The position numbers were made by a program, and so were the translations under genes. Source: Paratinospora sagittata (taxonomy: Eukaryota > Streptophyta > Magnoliopsida > Ranunculales > Menispermaceae). From it: 64,000 nt of DNA. The stretch is taken from NCBI GenBank assembly GCA_035771175.1, contig CM069598.1, positions 7,781,413-7,845,412 on the forward strand. Direction: 5' to 3'. The notes under the pieces were generated by a model. The model did no database searches. It was not told where the DNA came from and saw only the letters and a program-made list of their open reading frames with translations. Below are positions 25,400 through 38,115 of this stretch, piece after piece (within the stretch, counting starts at the first letter, position 1; each line of letters begins with the position of its first letter).

Positions 25400-25644
25400 G
25401 TAACTCGGTTGATAAGAGAGGTTGAGTGTAAAGATCTGCAAGAATTAAGATGACCCATAAGCCAAGAAAAGCATAAAAAATACCAGTCATAATACCTAAA
25501 TCAAATCAAACAAAGAAAGTTTATCCGGAAAAATCTTTAAAAAAGGTAAAAAAAAAACTAATTAATTGATCTACCAAATAAACAAACAGATAGACATAAC
25601 AAAACAGATCGGAAAAATAGAAAGAAGGCCGGAAAATTACATAC

Positions 25645-25715
25645 CTTGCGAAGAAAGAAAGCGCGCGAGAGAGAGAAACAAGGAAAGAGCTATTAAACGA
25701 ATCGAAGACGCTTGA
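25645..25715 (-). other. Non-coding first exon of the eIF1 gene (5' UTR)
   Basis: Inferred from a good donor (CGCAAG|GTATGT) at 25645/25644, a matching acceptor (CTTGCAG) ending at 25436, and the TATA box at 25738-25746. The 5' edge is approximate. Confidence 0.6.
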
Positions 25716-25737
25716 AATCTTTTGAGGTTGGAATGGG

Positions 25738-25746
25738 TTTATATAG
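25738..25746 (-). promoter_or_regulatory. TATA box of the eIF1 gene
   Basis: CTATATAAA on the minus strand, about 30 bases upstream of the inferred leader exon start. Confidence 0.65.
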
Positions 25747-25849
25747 AGGAAAGAAAAGAGGAACGGACGGCTGTGATGAATTGATGAGTTTCGGACCGAC
25801 GCACCGACCCTTGATTTAGGAAAACACGTTTCTTCCAACACTTAAAAAG

Positions 25850-28800
25850 GCAAACCACCTTGTTTGTTGTCAACAAAAAATTAAAAAAATTAAAAAAAAA
25901 AAAAAAGGAATAAAAACCAACGGCTCTTATATTACGCGTTCTTTCCACGCCGAGTTTATTATTTGTTTATTTGATGGATTCGATTGGATGATTTATTTTT
26001 TATTTTTTTTATTTTTTATTTTTTTTATTAATTTTTGTAAAGTCCCAATCGAAGTTGTAATAATAGTAGAAGAATCGAGATTCCAAATAAAGACCACAAA
26101 TACAATGTAAAAGAACAAATGATGTGATCTCATCCATCATTGACCCTTGACCCATATGGAGGTAAAATGGAAATAAGAAATGCTTTCTTTCTTCTTCTTT
26201 TCTTATACTAACAAGAAAATAAATAAAATCGATAACATCACCATACCAAGAAAATAAAATTCTTGTAATTAGATGGTAGAATCCTCGCAATAACTTATTA
26301 TTTACATAAGATCTTAACTACTAACATAGTTAGAAATAAGTTACTACATATTATAAAATTGGTAGAGGTAAAGTTTATTTTTCTTTGCCTCTCTCTACTA
26401 ATCAACTGCAACAGTCACCGAATCTGCTACACCAAAAGTCAGAGAAGATTGCAGCGGTGAGCTTTAAGGTAAAAAAACCTAATAGATTAGCAATGAGCAC
26501 GAAGTGATACTAATCAAATGCCTCTTTTTCTTCCTTTTTCAACACATAGAAATAAGAAATGCTTTAAAAATGTATTTTTTTGACACATATCTTTGACATT
26601 ATTCTTGAAAATTATTGGATCGTCTTTATATAATTTGAAATGATCTAATAACTTTAATGATAATGTCTAATATATGTGTTTTTTAAGTATATTACCAAAC
26701 ATCAAGTCAATTTATGTTACTCAAGTCATTCTCAATTATTTAGTTGATGAGAAAACGAAGACTTTACTGAGAAAATTAGTGATTTTATTAAAAAAAAAAA
26801 CTTTAGAATTGCGTGAAGATTTAGCTTGTCTTTCAGTGTCTTGACTAATCTTTAATCACAAACTGAGGAATCTACAAATTAAGACCCACAAGGCATTACA
26901 AGTCCTTTCCATAAAGAAAGCAACAGAAAAGGCACTAGAAAAAGCATTAAGACTGGAGTCAATGAAAACTTACCTTCTCTGCAGATGACAATTTCATTTT
27001 GAGAAACTCTAGAAACAGCCCTACTACAGTCTCTGTATACGAAAATTGTGAGAAGGCGGGGCAATAAAAATGTCTCAAGCCGTGTGACACATTTGTAGAC
27101 AATTGATTTTAGTAATATTTTTATTTATTGTTGGCCAACGCCGTACTTGAGTTCAAAAGCGAAGGTCTTGAGCTCGAGTTAACGAAATTCTTAATTGTTT
27201 ATGACCGTGTTCTACCTTGACAACTGCTGACCTCAAAAAATATAATAATAATACTAAAATAAAATAAAAATCATTGATGACTGACCAGCGACATTTATTC
27301 TCAAACATCAAATATCAGCATTCAAACGCTCTTTTAAAGTTTGTACATTTAAGAAAATTGTTAAGGGAAATTAGTCAGACTCCAAATTTTTTTATTTTAT
27401 TTTTCATGGAAAGTCTAATACTGAACTGCCAAATTATTCTTCGTGCAGTAGTTGTTTTGATAGGTCAAGGCTTCATAAGTTTTACCATGATTTTCGAAAG
27501 AAGAGATGAAACACAAAATTTGGGAAATGATATGAGGATCTTCTTTCTTTCTTTTTTTTTTTCCCTATGCAATGAACATATACATTAAAAGCTGTCAAAT
27601 GGGTAGTTTTCAAAATAAAAAATTTAAAATATAAAACTTGTTTGGCTGAAAATCATAGAGATGAGCATTTATTCCTTCATGAGATCCAATGAAGAAACAG
27701 AGAGTTCAAATTGACAGAACAACTTGGGTCACACAAAATTGCGTATTGACAGCATCTTTGAGCATTTCTTCCTTAATTATGTGATGTGATGCAAGATAAT
27801 TCAATAATTTTTTAAAACAATCTTAACCAAATGCATTTGAAAAAATTGTTTCTAAAGCATTTTCCTCTAATTTACTCAAAAGTTCTCAATTTTTATCTAT
27901 ATTTTCAAAATTCATCTATTTTTTAATTCATAAAATGTCCTCTTTTTTCTACTTCATTCTTTTTTTTTGTCCAAGAATTATTGAATTATTCCTCTTTCTT
28001 TTTTAGAGAATTATTCCTCATTTATCTTATATCAGTTTATAGACTCAATATACCCCCAAGGGTTGGTTTGCTTCACTTGTTGCTAACCAGAGTTCAAGTT
28101 TGAAGAAATTAAAGGTAGCCTACCTTTGACAGATACGAGGAGATGGATTCATTGAAGATGCTACAAATTGGTGCGAAACACCACCAGAACCAAAAAAGTA
28201 TACATACGTACATACATACATATATCACAAAATAGTCACTAAAGTATTTCACAAGCCATAGACTGATCAAAGAGGCTTTGAACTTATTTACATCAGTTGT
28301 TACAGATCCCATAATGAATTCAGATGCCACTGGCAGAGTCTTATGGTCTGAAAAAAGAGTGTACAAATGATTTCAATCAAAATAAAACTATCTTATCAAC
28401 ATAAACAACCACACCCTTGCCTACTCAAGGAGAGTTTGCATCTCCCACTCCTGTTTCTGTCCACGAACTCCACTTTACGTAGAGCAAGAGCGACAAGACC
28501 AAAAGACTCCATTTCCATTCTGTTGTGATTTTACTTACTTTTTTGTTAACACACATTAAACGCTAGTCCTGGCCTCTTAGCAGCATATGCCGCCATAATC
28601 TGAGCAAATTTGAATTGAAGCCAGCTCAGACAATATTGTACTTGCAATGAGCCCAAATCTGCATGTCAGAAACTCAAGCTGTGATTCACATCTTGAATTC
28701 TCACTTTCTGAATATAAAACAACTTTTTAACTCCAGAATGACAATCAAGAGAATGGCATCTTTTCCAAAAGAGAAATTTTCAAGAGTTAAGAAAAACGTG

Positions 28801-29300
28801 GTTTGATTAATGATAAACTAAGTCACCGAGACATACTTCAGTCAGTATTTTATTTAGCCAGCCAAGACATTTTCTTAAAAATAAAGGAGATTAAATGCCC
28901 ATTCAAATAAACATAAAAAATTCAACACACAAACCAAGTTCTTTGAATTCAAACATTGATTTAATCCAAAGGTCGTGGAAGATCACACTGCACAGAACAA
29001 GATCCAATTATATTCAACTGGGTCATTTTGTTTCTTCCCTCCTTATCCTTTCTGCTTTCAGCTTCAGTGTCGAAAAAGCGGTGAATTTGGGACAATTGGG
29101 TTCTGGTGCAAATCAGGTACCATTTCATTGTCTAATTTCATTAATAAATTTTCACTATGTGTCTCACAGCATGGCACCCACAAAACTGACGAGAATTTCC
29201 AATGACAAAAATCTTCCAAAAGCCAAGATTCGTATATTGTAAACCAATAAGAAAAAAGAACAGATACAGTGTGCAAGTTGACAAACGGGTAGAGATATGG
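25850..29300. other. Intergenic region between eIF1 and AUG4
   Basis: No confident gene. Exon-like pieces exist on the minus strand: an ORF at 26879-27064 crosses a good donor (GAGAAG|GTAAGT at 26974/26973), and AAAG|GTAGGC occurs near 28118. I could not connect them into a reading frame or recognise a protein. The last few hundred bases before 29359 probably include the AUG4 3' UTR. A TACA/TATG microsatellite lies at about 28199-28226. Homopolymer A/T runs are frequent. Confidence 0.45.
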
Positions 29301-29358
29301 AAGGGGAAGTGATAACTAATTGGAGTACCTTTCATTAATCCAAAACAATCTGGTGTTC

Positions 29359-31575
29359 TTATTTTCGTTTCAGGTCCATTTCAACCTGGTGAATTGTCCA
29401 CTGCATACCCTCTAGTTTCTGCAAGGAGATTGGTGATATAAGCAATGGTCTTATGTGCATTGAGATTGGAAACCATTTGAATGACTTACCTTTACAATTT
29501 CATGATACTGTCTTGCAATTGAATCAAAGTGAGGATCAACACCTTGATACTCACGAAGACGTGTCACCTGAAATAGTTGGTAAACAATCGATATCATGAA
29601 CAGATGAAGGAGTACTTGAATTCATAAAGATACCTATTTGATGTTAACAAGTATAATATGTAATACAACCCACCGCGACAGAAAATGCATGAACATGTTT
29701 TGAGTTTACCAATCAATTTTAACGTCTCATATTGACAAGTTCAGAAAAGCAAAAAAATATGAATATATTCTTTGAGTACAATAATCAAGCAAAAATTTGT
29801 AAATCTTGACTTAAATTTGGCAAATTTTCCAAAGATCAAAACCATCACACAAATTCTTTTGATGGGTGCACCACATCAAGAAGGAGACAAACCAACATAC
29901 AATTCCTTTTAAAGGGGGAATGCTGTGTCAATTATTCCTGAGGCTATATCCTGGTAGATCTGCAATCCAAAAAGCTTGACTAGAGTGAAATAAACAATGT
30001 TTTGGTTTAGGATGAATACAGTTGACAGGCTGCATAGGCTGAAATGAGATAATTACAAGGATTTTGATCTCACACGGAAGTTCCAAGATTTGACACCAAC
30101 TCATCAAATGAACAGGAAAAGAGCAAAATAAACGCTTCTCTTTGCAAAACAGGTGTTAATTCTTGAACCACAAGTGTCCAAATAACATAATTAACAATTG
30201 ACCATAAGTAGTGATACTTCCACGGATCATACCGCTTTATTATAAGCTATTGAAGCTTCTTCAGTAGCCTCCAGAAGACACTTCCTACAGTTAAAATGTC
30301 AATAACCAAACCACTTTCTCAAGCCAAGAAAGAAATAAAATATTATAAATCTTCTACCATTTAGTACCTAATTTTCCGAAGGGCTGGTATTGAATCTTGG
30401 GTATATGTGTCACGCAGGAGAAGATGCTCCAAGACCCTGAGAACATAATAGGTCTATCAGAAGCTTCTTGAAGAGAATTAGCAATTATTAGCCACTAAAA
30501 TGGAACACAAACTAACAAGGAGCCAATGACGGAACTATTGTCACTCCACAGTTAAATATGGAAGATGTAAAATATAACATTTACACTTACACACAGGACT
30601 GCTTGAATTATATCTATACATGAATTTAAATTTTAAAGGCTAGGATCTAACTTGGAACTATGCGGTGAACATAAGCAAGTTAAGGTTTCAAACTTTCAGT
30701 TTATAATCATAATCTAAATGGTATGAACCTGATCGATCCTGGGTTGTTCTATTTTACTCTCCTGAGATCCCTGGCCAATCTCTTTCTCCTCTTTTCAAAG
30801 TAAATCAAAGAATTACATATCAAAGACCATTTAAATTTCCTCAATGATTAGCTTTACCCTAAAAAATTACATTAATTACTATACACAATTACGCATAAAC
30901 ATCAACTAAATCTGATGCAAATCTAATAAATCAAACAAAGTCTTAGCATGTGAGGTGAGATAGTGCAAACACCTATAGCAATATGTTCATCACAATAAAA
31001 CCTTATGACAACCAAATAGCATATATGAAGTGATCATCGAGCTGATCATCCTCATTGTATAAGTTCCATCAAGGATTTAAAAAATAATAATTAATAAGAA
31101 AGGTACAAGGAACTTCAAAGTTCAAACTTCAAGCCAAGAGATCAATTAAAGCAGCATACCTCAATTTGGCACTCATGGTTTCACACCTTTTGCACAACCA
31201 GTCTTTTCTTAATTCATCCTATTTCATCAATGAAAGCGAATAGATACTTATGAGTAAATAAAACATCCATAATATATAGAATAAACTCGACTGCAGATCA
31301 TATCAAGTATCATCACATTTTTATCAAATTTAGCACTCAAATTCACCCTTTGCACCAATTGGAGCAGATAAACAAGTAGCAAGCTTACATATTGATGTTG
31401 GTGTTGCAACTTTAGATCTTTGACAAGCTTTATAAGCACAGAAAGTATCTGCTCCAGTCCCTGAAAAGACCAAATATACACATTAAATGAAATCAAAGAA
31501 TAATAAACATCATAATAAATGGTGAGATTACACATCCAAAGCAAAATAGCAAGTCCTGTCGAGGAAGTAGTAAGT

Positions 31576-31622
<47 letters not shown>

Positions 31623-33523
31623 TCCCCATACGTTGAAGTATTCAGCAAATTTTCTATCAGCAGAATAGAGGTCCTCCCGCAGAGCTGCCTCTTCCCTTTC
31701 AATTTCCTCGATGATAAGCTTTACCCTGATGATATGAAGATCTAAGTAGGATAAGTAAAATATACAAGGATCATTGACCAAATGCTACAACAACACTAGC
31801 CAATACTTGTTGGATATCTTGTCCTCTGTATTCTGCATAACTCTATCAATAATAAAATATCTCATTTCTCATTTAAAAAAAAAAACAGAAGAAGAAGAAA
31901 TGCAACTTTGCAAGGTGGCCGCAGAGATGATATCATTTACTTATACCAAGAAACATATAAGACATGCAACACAATAAAGTTTGAATCAATAGCTACATAG
32001 AACTAGAGCCAGTAAGCAAAAAGCTTTGCAGGTATTCAATGTGTCAGGAAAAAATTTAAATAAAAGGAAAGGAAAAGATATAAGCCAACCTCTCTGGAAG
32101 TCGAGCACTAGAAATTTGATTACTTGGCGAGGAATCTGGTGCATCAAAAATAGCAATACCATTAGATAATAGATTCACATTCATAAAACAGAATTGCACA
32201 TGAATTCAAGTCTTAAAGCTTACCAATACTATCTACAAGAACTGCATCCATTAACTTATCACATTTGACCTTCAACCGAGCCTCAATCTCTTTGGCAAGT
32301 GACATTTGATATTCTGTCATATCCTACACAAATACTATAACATCTTAAGAAAAGTTCCAAACAACTAAAATAAAAAATCCATCCCTTGCAAAATTCAACA
32401 TACCACACTACACGGATACTGTTGCAACTGCGTTTGCCACAAGTAAGCCGGTGTAATTCCAAGAAACCGATTCGGAACCCCCCCAACTTCAGGTTCTGTA
32501 CCATCACCACCACTAACAGAAAGAGCATTATTTGATAAACCCGCAGAACTACTCACCAAACTACCCATTTGATTCGTCGAATTAGAGCTTAAACTGGTAG
32601 TAACACCAGTACTTGTACTATCAAACGAACTCCTTGACAATACACTCCACCTCTCGATCTCTTCCTCGTGAATTTCACCATCTTTGGATATAAGCGGAAG
32701 CCTCAACCTTTGCGCAGCCTCCGCAATAACCAACCTATGTTCTAGAGCCTCGTAAACCTGAAATTCTCACATTACACTTGACTACTACCCACTTTCCAAA
32801 CTCCCCAAAATTTTAAATTTTCAAAAAACAATAAAAAGGAAAAATGATTAGTTTACATGAATTCAGCACACAACCTTGTAATGAATGTTGGATGCTCTTG
32901 AATCATGTATTGCTGCTCATGAATCATGAGTGCTAAAAATGTGTGTAGAAAAGCATTCCTCAAAAAAACAAAAACAAAAAAAAGTTTGAACTTTTTTAGT
33001 TGATTTATACCTGGGGAGAGCTCTTCAAGCCAAGCTGAGGGTATAAACTCTGAACGTCCCGAATTCCGCCCAATTTCACCACCAAAATAGCTTGTTGGTA
33101 CTCTTCCACCATCCCCATTGCTTCAGAGTAAATTGCCTGATTAAAAAAAACAAAAAAAAAAATCAAAAACTAAACCCCAGATCCCAAATCTGAAACCTCA
33201 GATAACAAATTCAGGAAAAAAGAAACAAAGAAAAGAAAAACGTAATTGGTTACCAAGGCTTCGAGATAACGCAATCGCTCTCTGGACATTTCTTCATGGG
33301 CCTGCAACAACAAGGAAGAAGTGAGGGAATCAAAGAGAAAATGAAAGACATTGAGAAGGAAAAGGGAAAGATGTGAGAATGATGGTACGAGTTGAAGATC
33401 GTAATAAGCGGATTTGGAGACGAGAGATCCGTCGGGAGCGAGGCAGTGCCGATCTAACTGTTCTATCAACTGCGTTACGTCGCCCGCTAGATTCTGCCCT
33501 CCTTGCAACCCCACCTTCGCCAT
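29359..33523 (-). CDS. AUG4: Augmin complex subunit 4 (HAUS4 homologue)
   Basis: Subunit of the eight-protein augmin complex, which recruits gamma-tubulin to existing microtubules for branching nucleation in spindle, phragmoplast and cortical arrays. Thirteen exons on the minus strand: 33389-33523, 33254-33301, 33011-33136, 32404-32757, 32224-32323, 32090-32135, 31632-31725, 31389-31460, 31160-31218, 30368-30436, 30233-30284, 29490-29567, 29359-29418; phases close to 430 residues. Landmarks matching remembered Arabidopsis AUG4: LIEQLDRHCLAPDGSLVSKS, LGGIRDVQSLYPQLGLKSSP, LRLPLISKDGEIHEEEIE, VGGVPNRFLGITPAYL, IIEEIEREEAALREDLYSAD, KLVKDLKLQHQH, MQWTIHQVEMDL. The protein is largely helical. Intron 7 is 171 nt and holds a (GA)n microsatellite. 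The start ATG follows a pyrimidine/GA-rich leader. Confidence 0.96.
31579..31620. repeat. (GA)21 microsatellite in AUG4 intron 7
   Basis: Uninterrupted GA dinucleotides on the plus strand ((CT)n in the gene's sense), starting about 11 nt inside the intron from the 5' splice site. Confidence 0.95.
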
Positions 33524-34003
33524 CTCTCCTCTGTGTGGGTTTGTGTGTGCGAACCAGAGAGAGAGAGAGTGAGAGAGAGATGCGAGGACTTAGTTTGCTA
33601 TTATTTTCAAGCCAAATAGCGCCAAAAGAACCGGGCCGGCCAGGCACTGTGAGTTGGGCCGTAACTGAGCTTACGTTGCTTTTATTTTACAGTTATTCCT
33701 CTTAACTTTCATTTGGCCCACTCATTCGTTTTGAATGTTAGCTTAGAAATTTGTTGTAACGGACCTAAGGGTATAAGTGGGTCGGGTCAGGTAGAATTTT
33801 AGCCCAAACAACCACCTCGACCCGCTATGATTGGATGGCATTAAAATGCACCGATACCACTCCACCTTAAGGTACAGGAAGGCCCAACCTGACCAACCAG
33901 TTATCGAGTTGGGTCGGTCGGCTTGGGGAGAGAGAGAGAGATGGTGGCCGTTTGGTGGGAAAAGGGAGTTGCAGAGTGAGAAAGAAGAACAGAAAAGAAG
34001 AGA

Positions 34004-34007
<4 letters not shown>

Positions 34008-34042
<35 letters not shown>
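34008..34042. repeat. (GA)n microsatellite upstream of AUG4
   Basis: A GA-dinucleotide tract within a longer purine-rich block (33930-34045). It produces an artificial ORF rich in Arg-Glu. Confidence 0.9.
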
Positions 34043-34046
<4 letters not shown>

Positions 34047-34099
34047 GAGGGGGGTTTTGTTTGGTCGGATCTAGTTTGGCCCCAACCGTGACCCAACTC

Positions 34100-36350
34100 G
34101 ATTCAATTAGGTCACTTAAAAATCAATCCGACTAAATTTGTGAACTTAATTTCTCGAAAATGGTCAGATTTAGTTGAGTCGATCGGTTTGCTTACACTTC
34201 TAATAATCATCGAGAATTTAAATAAAGAAAAAAAAAATATGTTGCTTAGAATATTGAGTAGAAACATGTTTAGATTAAAATAAATAGAAATAGTTTTACA
34301 ATTCAAAAATTATATCTAAAATCATACAACAGCTGATGTGATGTATGGTGCTTTGTTGTATTATTCCATCAACTTTGATATATATTTTTATATGTATTAT
34401 AGATCCTTTTAGCATTTCTCTAAAATAAATATGACAAATTTGAATTGTTGTACAAATTCGAAGGCACGTAAAATGAGTTCTACCATCACATGATAATAGA
34501 TATAGTGAAAAAATATATATGGACAATAATAATTAAAAAATATATAATTATTTATAATTTAAATATCAACTTATGTTCCTTATTGATTAGAGTGAAAGAA
34601 ACAAATTGATATAATGGACCTGTAAAAAGCAAATATAAGCTTATTTGAGTTTATTTAATTTGAGATGGGCATATGTTTGCAGAATTTGAGATGGGCATAT
34701 GTTTGCAGAAGTCAGTTATAAATCTCTTCTATGGAGTCGGCGTACACGTGCCTGTGGAATCAATTTGATGTATGAAACAAGGATGAAATAGTCCTATATA
34801 TATATATATATACCCACACATCAAATAAATATATGCCACGTTGAATCTTAAATTTTGAAAAGAGGAATTCAAGAAATTGAACTCCTTGAAAGGTGTGTTT
34901 TGACGCACGAGTTTATTTAGTCCATGCATCACTTGTCCTTACGCAACTTTCTTAATATATATCATATAGAATTGATGAACAAAATATTATACTTAAAATT
35001 ATATTCATAATTAAAATTATATTCATAATTATATGATGTAATATGATTAAAAGATATATATATATATTATTTTTTTGATAATATAGTGTATTGTCACATC
35101 AATTTAGTTATAATTTTAGATATATATATATATATAATTTGGATCGTTTTAGCACTACTCTATTATATATTATATATTCTTCAGGCCTTAAAGACTAATA
35201 TTATATGTTTTAGTATTCATTTTTAACATCTCATTCTCTCTAATAAGTAATTTATTTATGGTTTAGCACCCATTTGAATTAAGGAAATAAATTCTACATG
35301 AAGTATGAGATATACCATATTTAATTTATACTTTTTTGCCTAAGGCAATGAACCAAAGAAGGAATGTCAAATTACCATATCATCAAATATGACTTTTCTT
35401 CCTGTGGAATATACAGTTTGATTAGTCTCTTTTTCAATTCTAAGTTTCCGGGCAAAAATAAATATAAAGTGTTGTTCAAGTTTCGGAATTACAATATTAT
35501 AAATATTAATGCACTTCAATTGAAATTTTACTTAAGATCAACATAATTTACCTACATTATATCGATATATTTCACCGTAATAATGTTTGTATTAAATCGC
35601 ACTATTTAGACTTAATATTGCCAATCCATGTTTTTTTTGTACTAATTTTTTAACACCCAACAGGTATCCTCATTTTTTTTAGGGTAAAACTAATCTTTTC
35701 GGATTCAAAAATTTGCAGAGACAATGATACCTCTCTCAACATAAATGAACGAGGACAGGTTCAAACTCATAATGAGTCTCTCAACCATACCTCGTAGTTC
35801 GTTCTTGCTTCAATCAAGGAGAAAGAAAAAAAAAATCTATAAGCATTTCAAAATATAAATTATAAGACAATATTGGACCACATGCATGAGTCACTACATA
35901 TTATAGCTTTGTATGAACCTTGAAATCAAGTTACTCGTCACACAATCTATTGAACAAAACATAAGAGCATTGACAAAATGTAATACATGAAGATGTTTTG
36001 GATTATCAAATTCTAGAATATTGCATAATTTCCATCATCAATTCATTTGGTTCTTGCCCTTATTTACTTCTTCTTCTTCTTTTTCTCTGTAAGAAATCAT
36101 CTTTGAATTCCTTTTCAAATTAATTAGTCGAAGTCACAATATGATTAACTATATTCTTTGTTTTAGGTATGAACATGTGTGTATTCTATAAGAGACTGGC
36201 TACTTCCTTCTTCAACCTTACTAATTAATTAAATCTTTCTTACTCTAATAATAAGTTGCCATGACATACGTGTTATATCCAACAATCAAACAATCAGTAT
36301 CAGGGAAATTAGAGATTACACATATATACATACGTAAAAATATTTGAATA
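34100..36350. other. AT-rich intergenic region
   Basis: No recognised gene. It contains (AT)n stretches (about 34797-34812, 35058-35070, 35120-35137) and a perfect 26-bp tandem duplication at 34657-34708. Confidence 0.6.
34657..34708. repeat. Perfect 26-bp tandem duplication
   Basis: Two adjacent identical 26-bp copies (34657-34682 and 34683-34708), each containing GAGATGGGCATATGTTTGCA. Lack of divergence suggests a recent duplication. Confidence 0.95.
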
Positions 36351-36354
36351 GTTT

Positions 36355-38115
36355 TTATATGTCACGACGCCCCTGACATAGGCTGACGTCATGACCGGCA
36401 CAACGTATTATACACTGTACATACCTATATACAATATATAATATACTGTCAGCCTTCACGTACTCTCACAATCCATCCCAAAATTTATAGAAATTTTTTT
36501 TTCCTATACCACAAATCAAATCCAATATAGCTCATTCATCACAAGCATCATTCAACGAATATATTGTACATGTCAACAATATAAATTGCATGATTTTCAA
36601 TAACACAATGCACAATCTCCCTCCTCCGCAAGGCAAGAGAGCGGTTCTAACCCTTTTATGGTCGTTACAAGGTAGCCACAACCTCTCATTACCCAATTCA
36701 CAGTCATTTCAAGGATCTCAATCCTTGTTAGGACAGACCTACTGACAATGAGGACTCGCAAAACCTCATCCGGGTCTAATGCCTAACGAAATGACAATGA
36801 GGACTCGCAAAACCTCATCATTACAAACTCCAAGTGCTAAAATCAGTTTGCATGATCCAAAAAACTCAATGCATTATATATAAATATAACATGCATACAA
36901 TCAAACATTTTATATTCGTACAATGTCATACAAGAACCAAATCAAGAAAACTATACTAACAGTACAACACGTTCCACTTAAACCCAATCATCGTCGCTTT
37001 CGAGTCCAGCTTCAAGTTAAATCTAACTAATTTAACCTGTCACAATCACTCCATAATTCAATTTCATGTATTCATATCTATGTACATCTTTAATTTCTCA
37101 ACTCACTTAATAAATCCATTTATGACTCATAAGCAGTTGAAGAAACTACTAAATCGTTTATGTGGTCAATCTAGATATTTCCACAAGAAAGAACAGTGAA
37201 AATAGATTTTCAAATCATATTTTCACGACACCATATACTTAGTTACTAAAACTATCAAATCATATCCAAAAATCACAATCTTAGCATCGAAACGTTCGAA
37301 ATTCAGTTATCTACGATTCTATGATCTCAAACCGGAGTTTCATTGGATGCACATCAGTGTTCACATCACTGTTTATTATTCACTGTTCACTGCTCACTGT
37401 TCACTATTCATATCACTGTTTACTGTTCACTATTCATATCACTATTCACTATTCACTATTTACATCACTGTTCATAGTACCATTCATTCGAAACATGTAA
37501 ATTGTATTAAATTGTCAAACGGTCTCCAAAACTCCTAAAATAGAATCTAACCACATATTCGGGGTCCCGACCGTCTAAAGAGTGTTTTTCTACCTTTCTA
37601 GCGAATTTTCATTCACATTGGGTCAAAACCCCCAATTTGTCAAAACGTCGTAAAACGACTCTCATAGCTAAAATTAGTCCGCTAGAAAGGGTACATCTAA
37701 CATAGATAGTACTTTTAGGAAGAAATAGCGTGAAAATCACTTACCGGGGGTCCGAATTTGACGCGAATCTCGCGTTTCCCCTTTTTCTTCTTCTCCTTCT
37801 TCTCTCTGTTCGTTCTGCAACTCCTGCGTTTATTTTGATTACTATTCCGTGAATAGTACCTGCTTATGAACAGTGTTTTATTTTATTTTTTTTATTTTAT
37901 CTTCTTCTGCATGCTGTTCACGGTACTGTTCGGTGAACAATACCCGTAATTGAATAGTAAATATTTTTGTTCCTCTTCTTCTTCTATACACTCAATCCAC
38001 ATAATTCAACTCCAATTTTTAACTTGTAAGCACCCATATAAGATGATCTCATATGTATCATCTTCATTTAATACATTTCTTTACTAATCATATAATTACG
38101 GGGTGTTACATTATA
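36355..38115 (-). mobile_element. Solo LTR with 5-bp TSD
   Basis: A 1751-bp sequence (36360-38110) whose ends are TGTCACGACGCCCC and GGGGTGTTACA on the plus strand. It is flanked by a perfect TTATA duplication (36355-36359 and 38111-38115). No coding sequence lies inside and no second LTR adjoins, so it is a solo LTR left by recombination. Read on the minus strand it starts TGTAACACCCC, a start common in plant Ty3/gypsy LTRs, which is why I assign that strand. It contains a minisatellite (about 37360-37480) and a 27-bp direct repeat (36744-36770 and 36793-36819). Confidence 0.88.
37360..37480. repeat. Minisatellite inside the solo LTR
   Basis: Irregular tandem copies of short units such as CACTGTTCACTATTCATAT. 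The ORF across it (37347-37538) simply reflects the repeat. Confidence 0.85.

Noticed and set aside
26879..27064. Minus-strand ORF with a good GTAAGT donor
   Set aside because: Could be a first exon, but I found no downstream exon continuing the frame and no recognised protein.
28109..28366. Minus-strand 85-codon ORF near the AUG4 3' side
   Set aside because: Splice-like signals occur at both edges, but the frame runs through a TACA/TATG microsatellite and has no recognisable similarity.
33831..34091. 86-codon plus-strand ORF rich in Arg-Glu
   Set aside because: Direct translation of a GA microsatellite.
36744..36819. 27-bp direct repeats as possible TSDs of a nested insert
   Set aside because: The 22-bp interval between them is too short for an element; treated as local duplication within the LTR.
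37347..37538. 63-codon ORF (HYSLFT repeats)
   Set aside because: Translation of the minisatellite inside the solo LTR.
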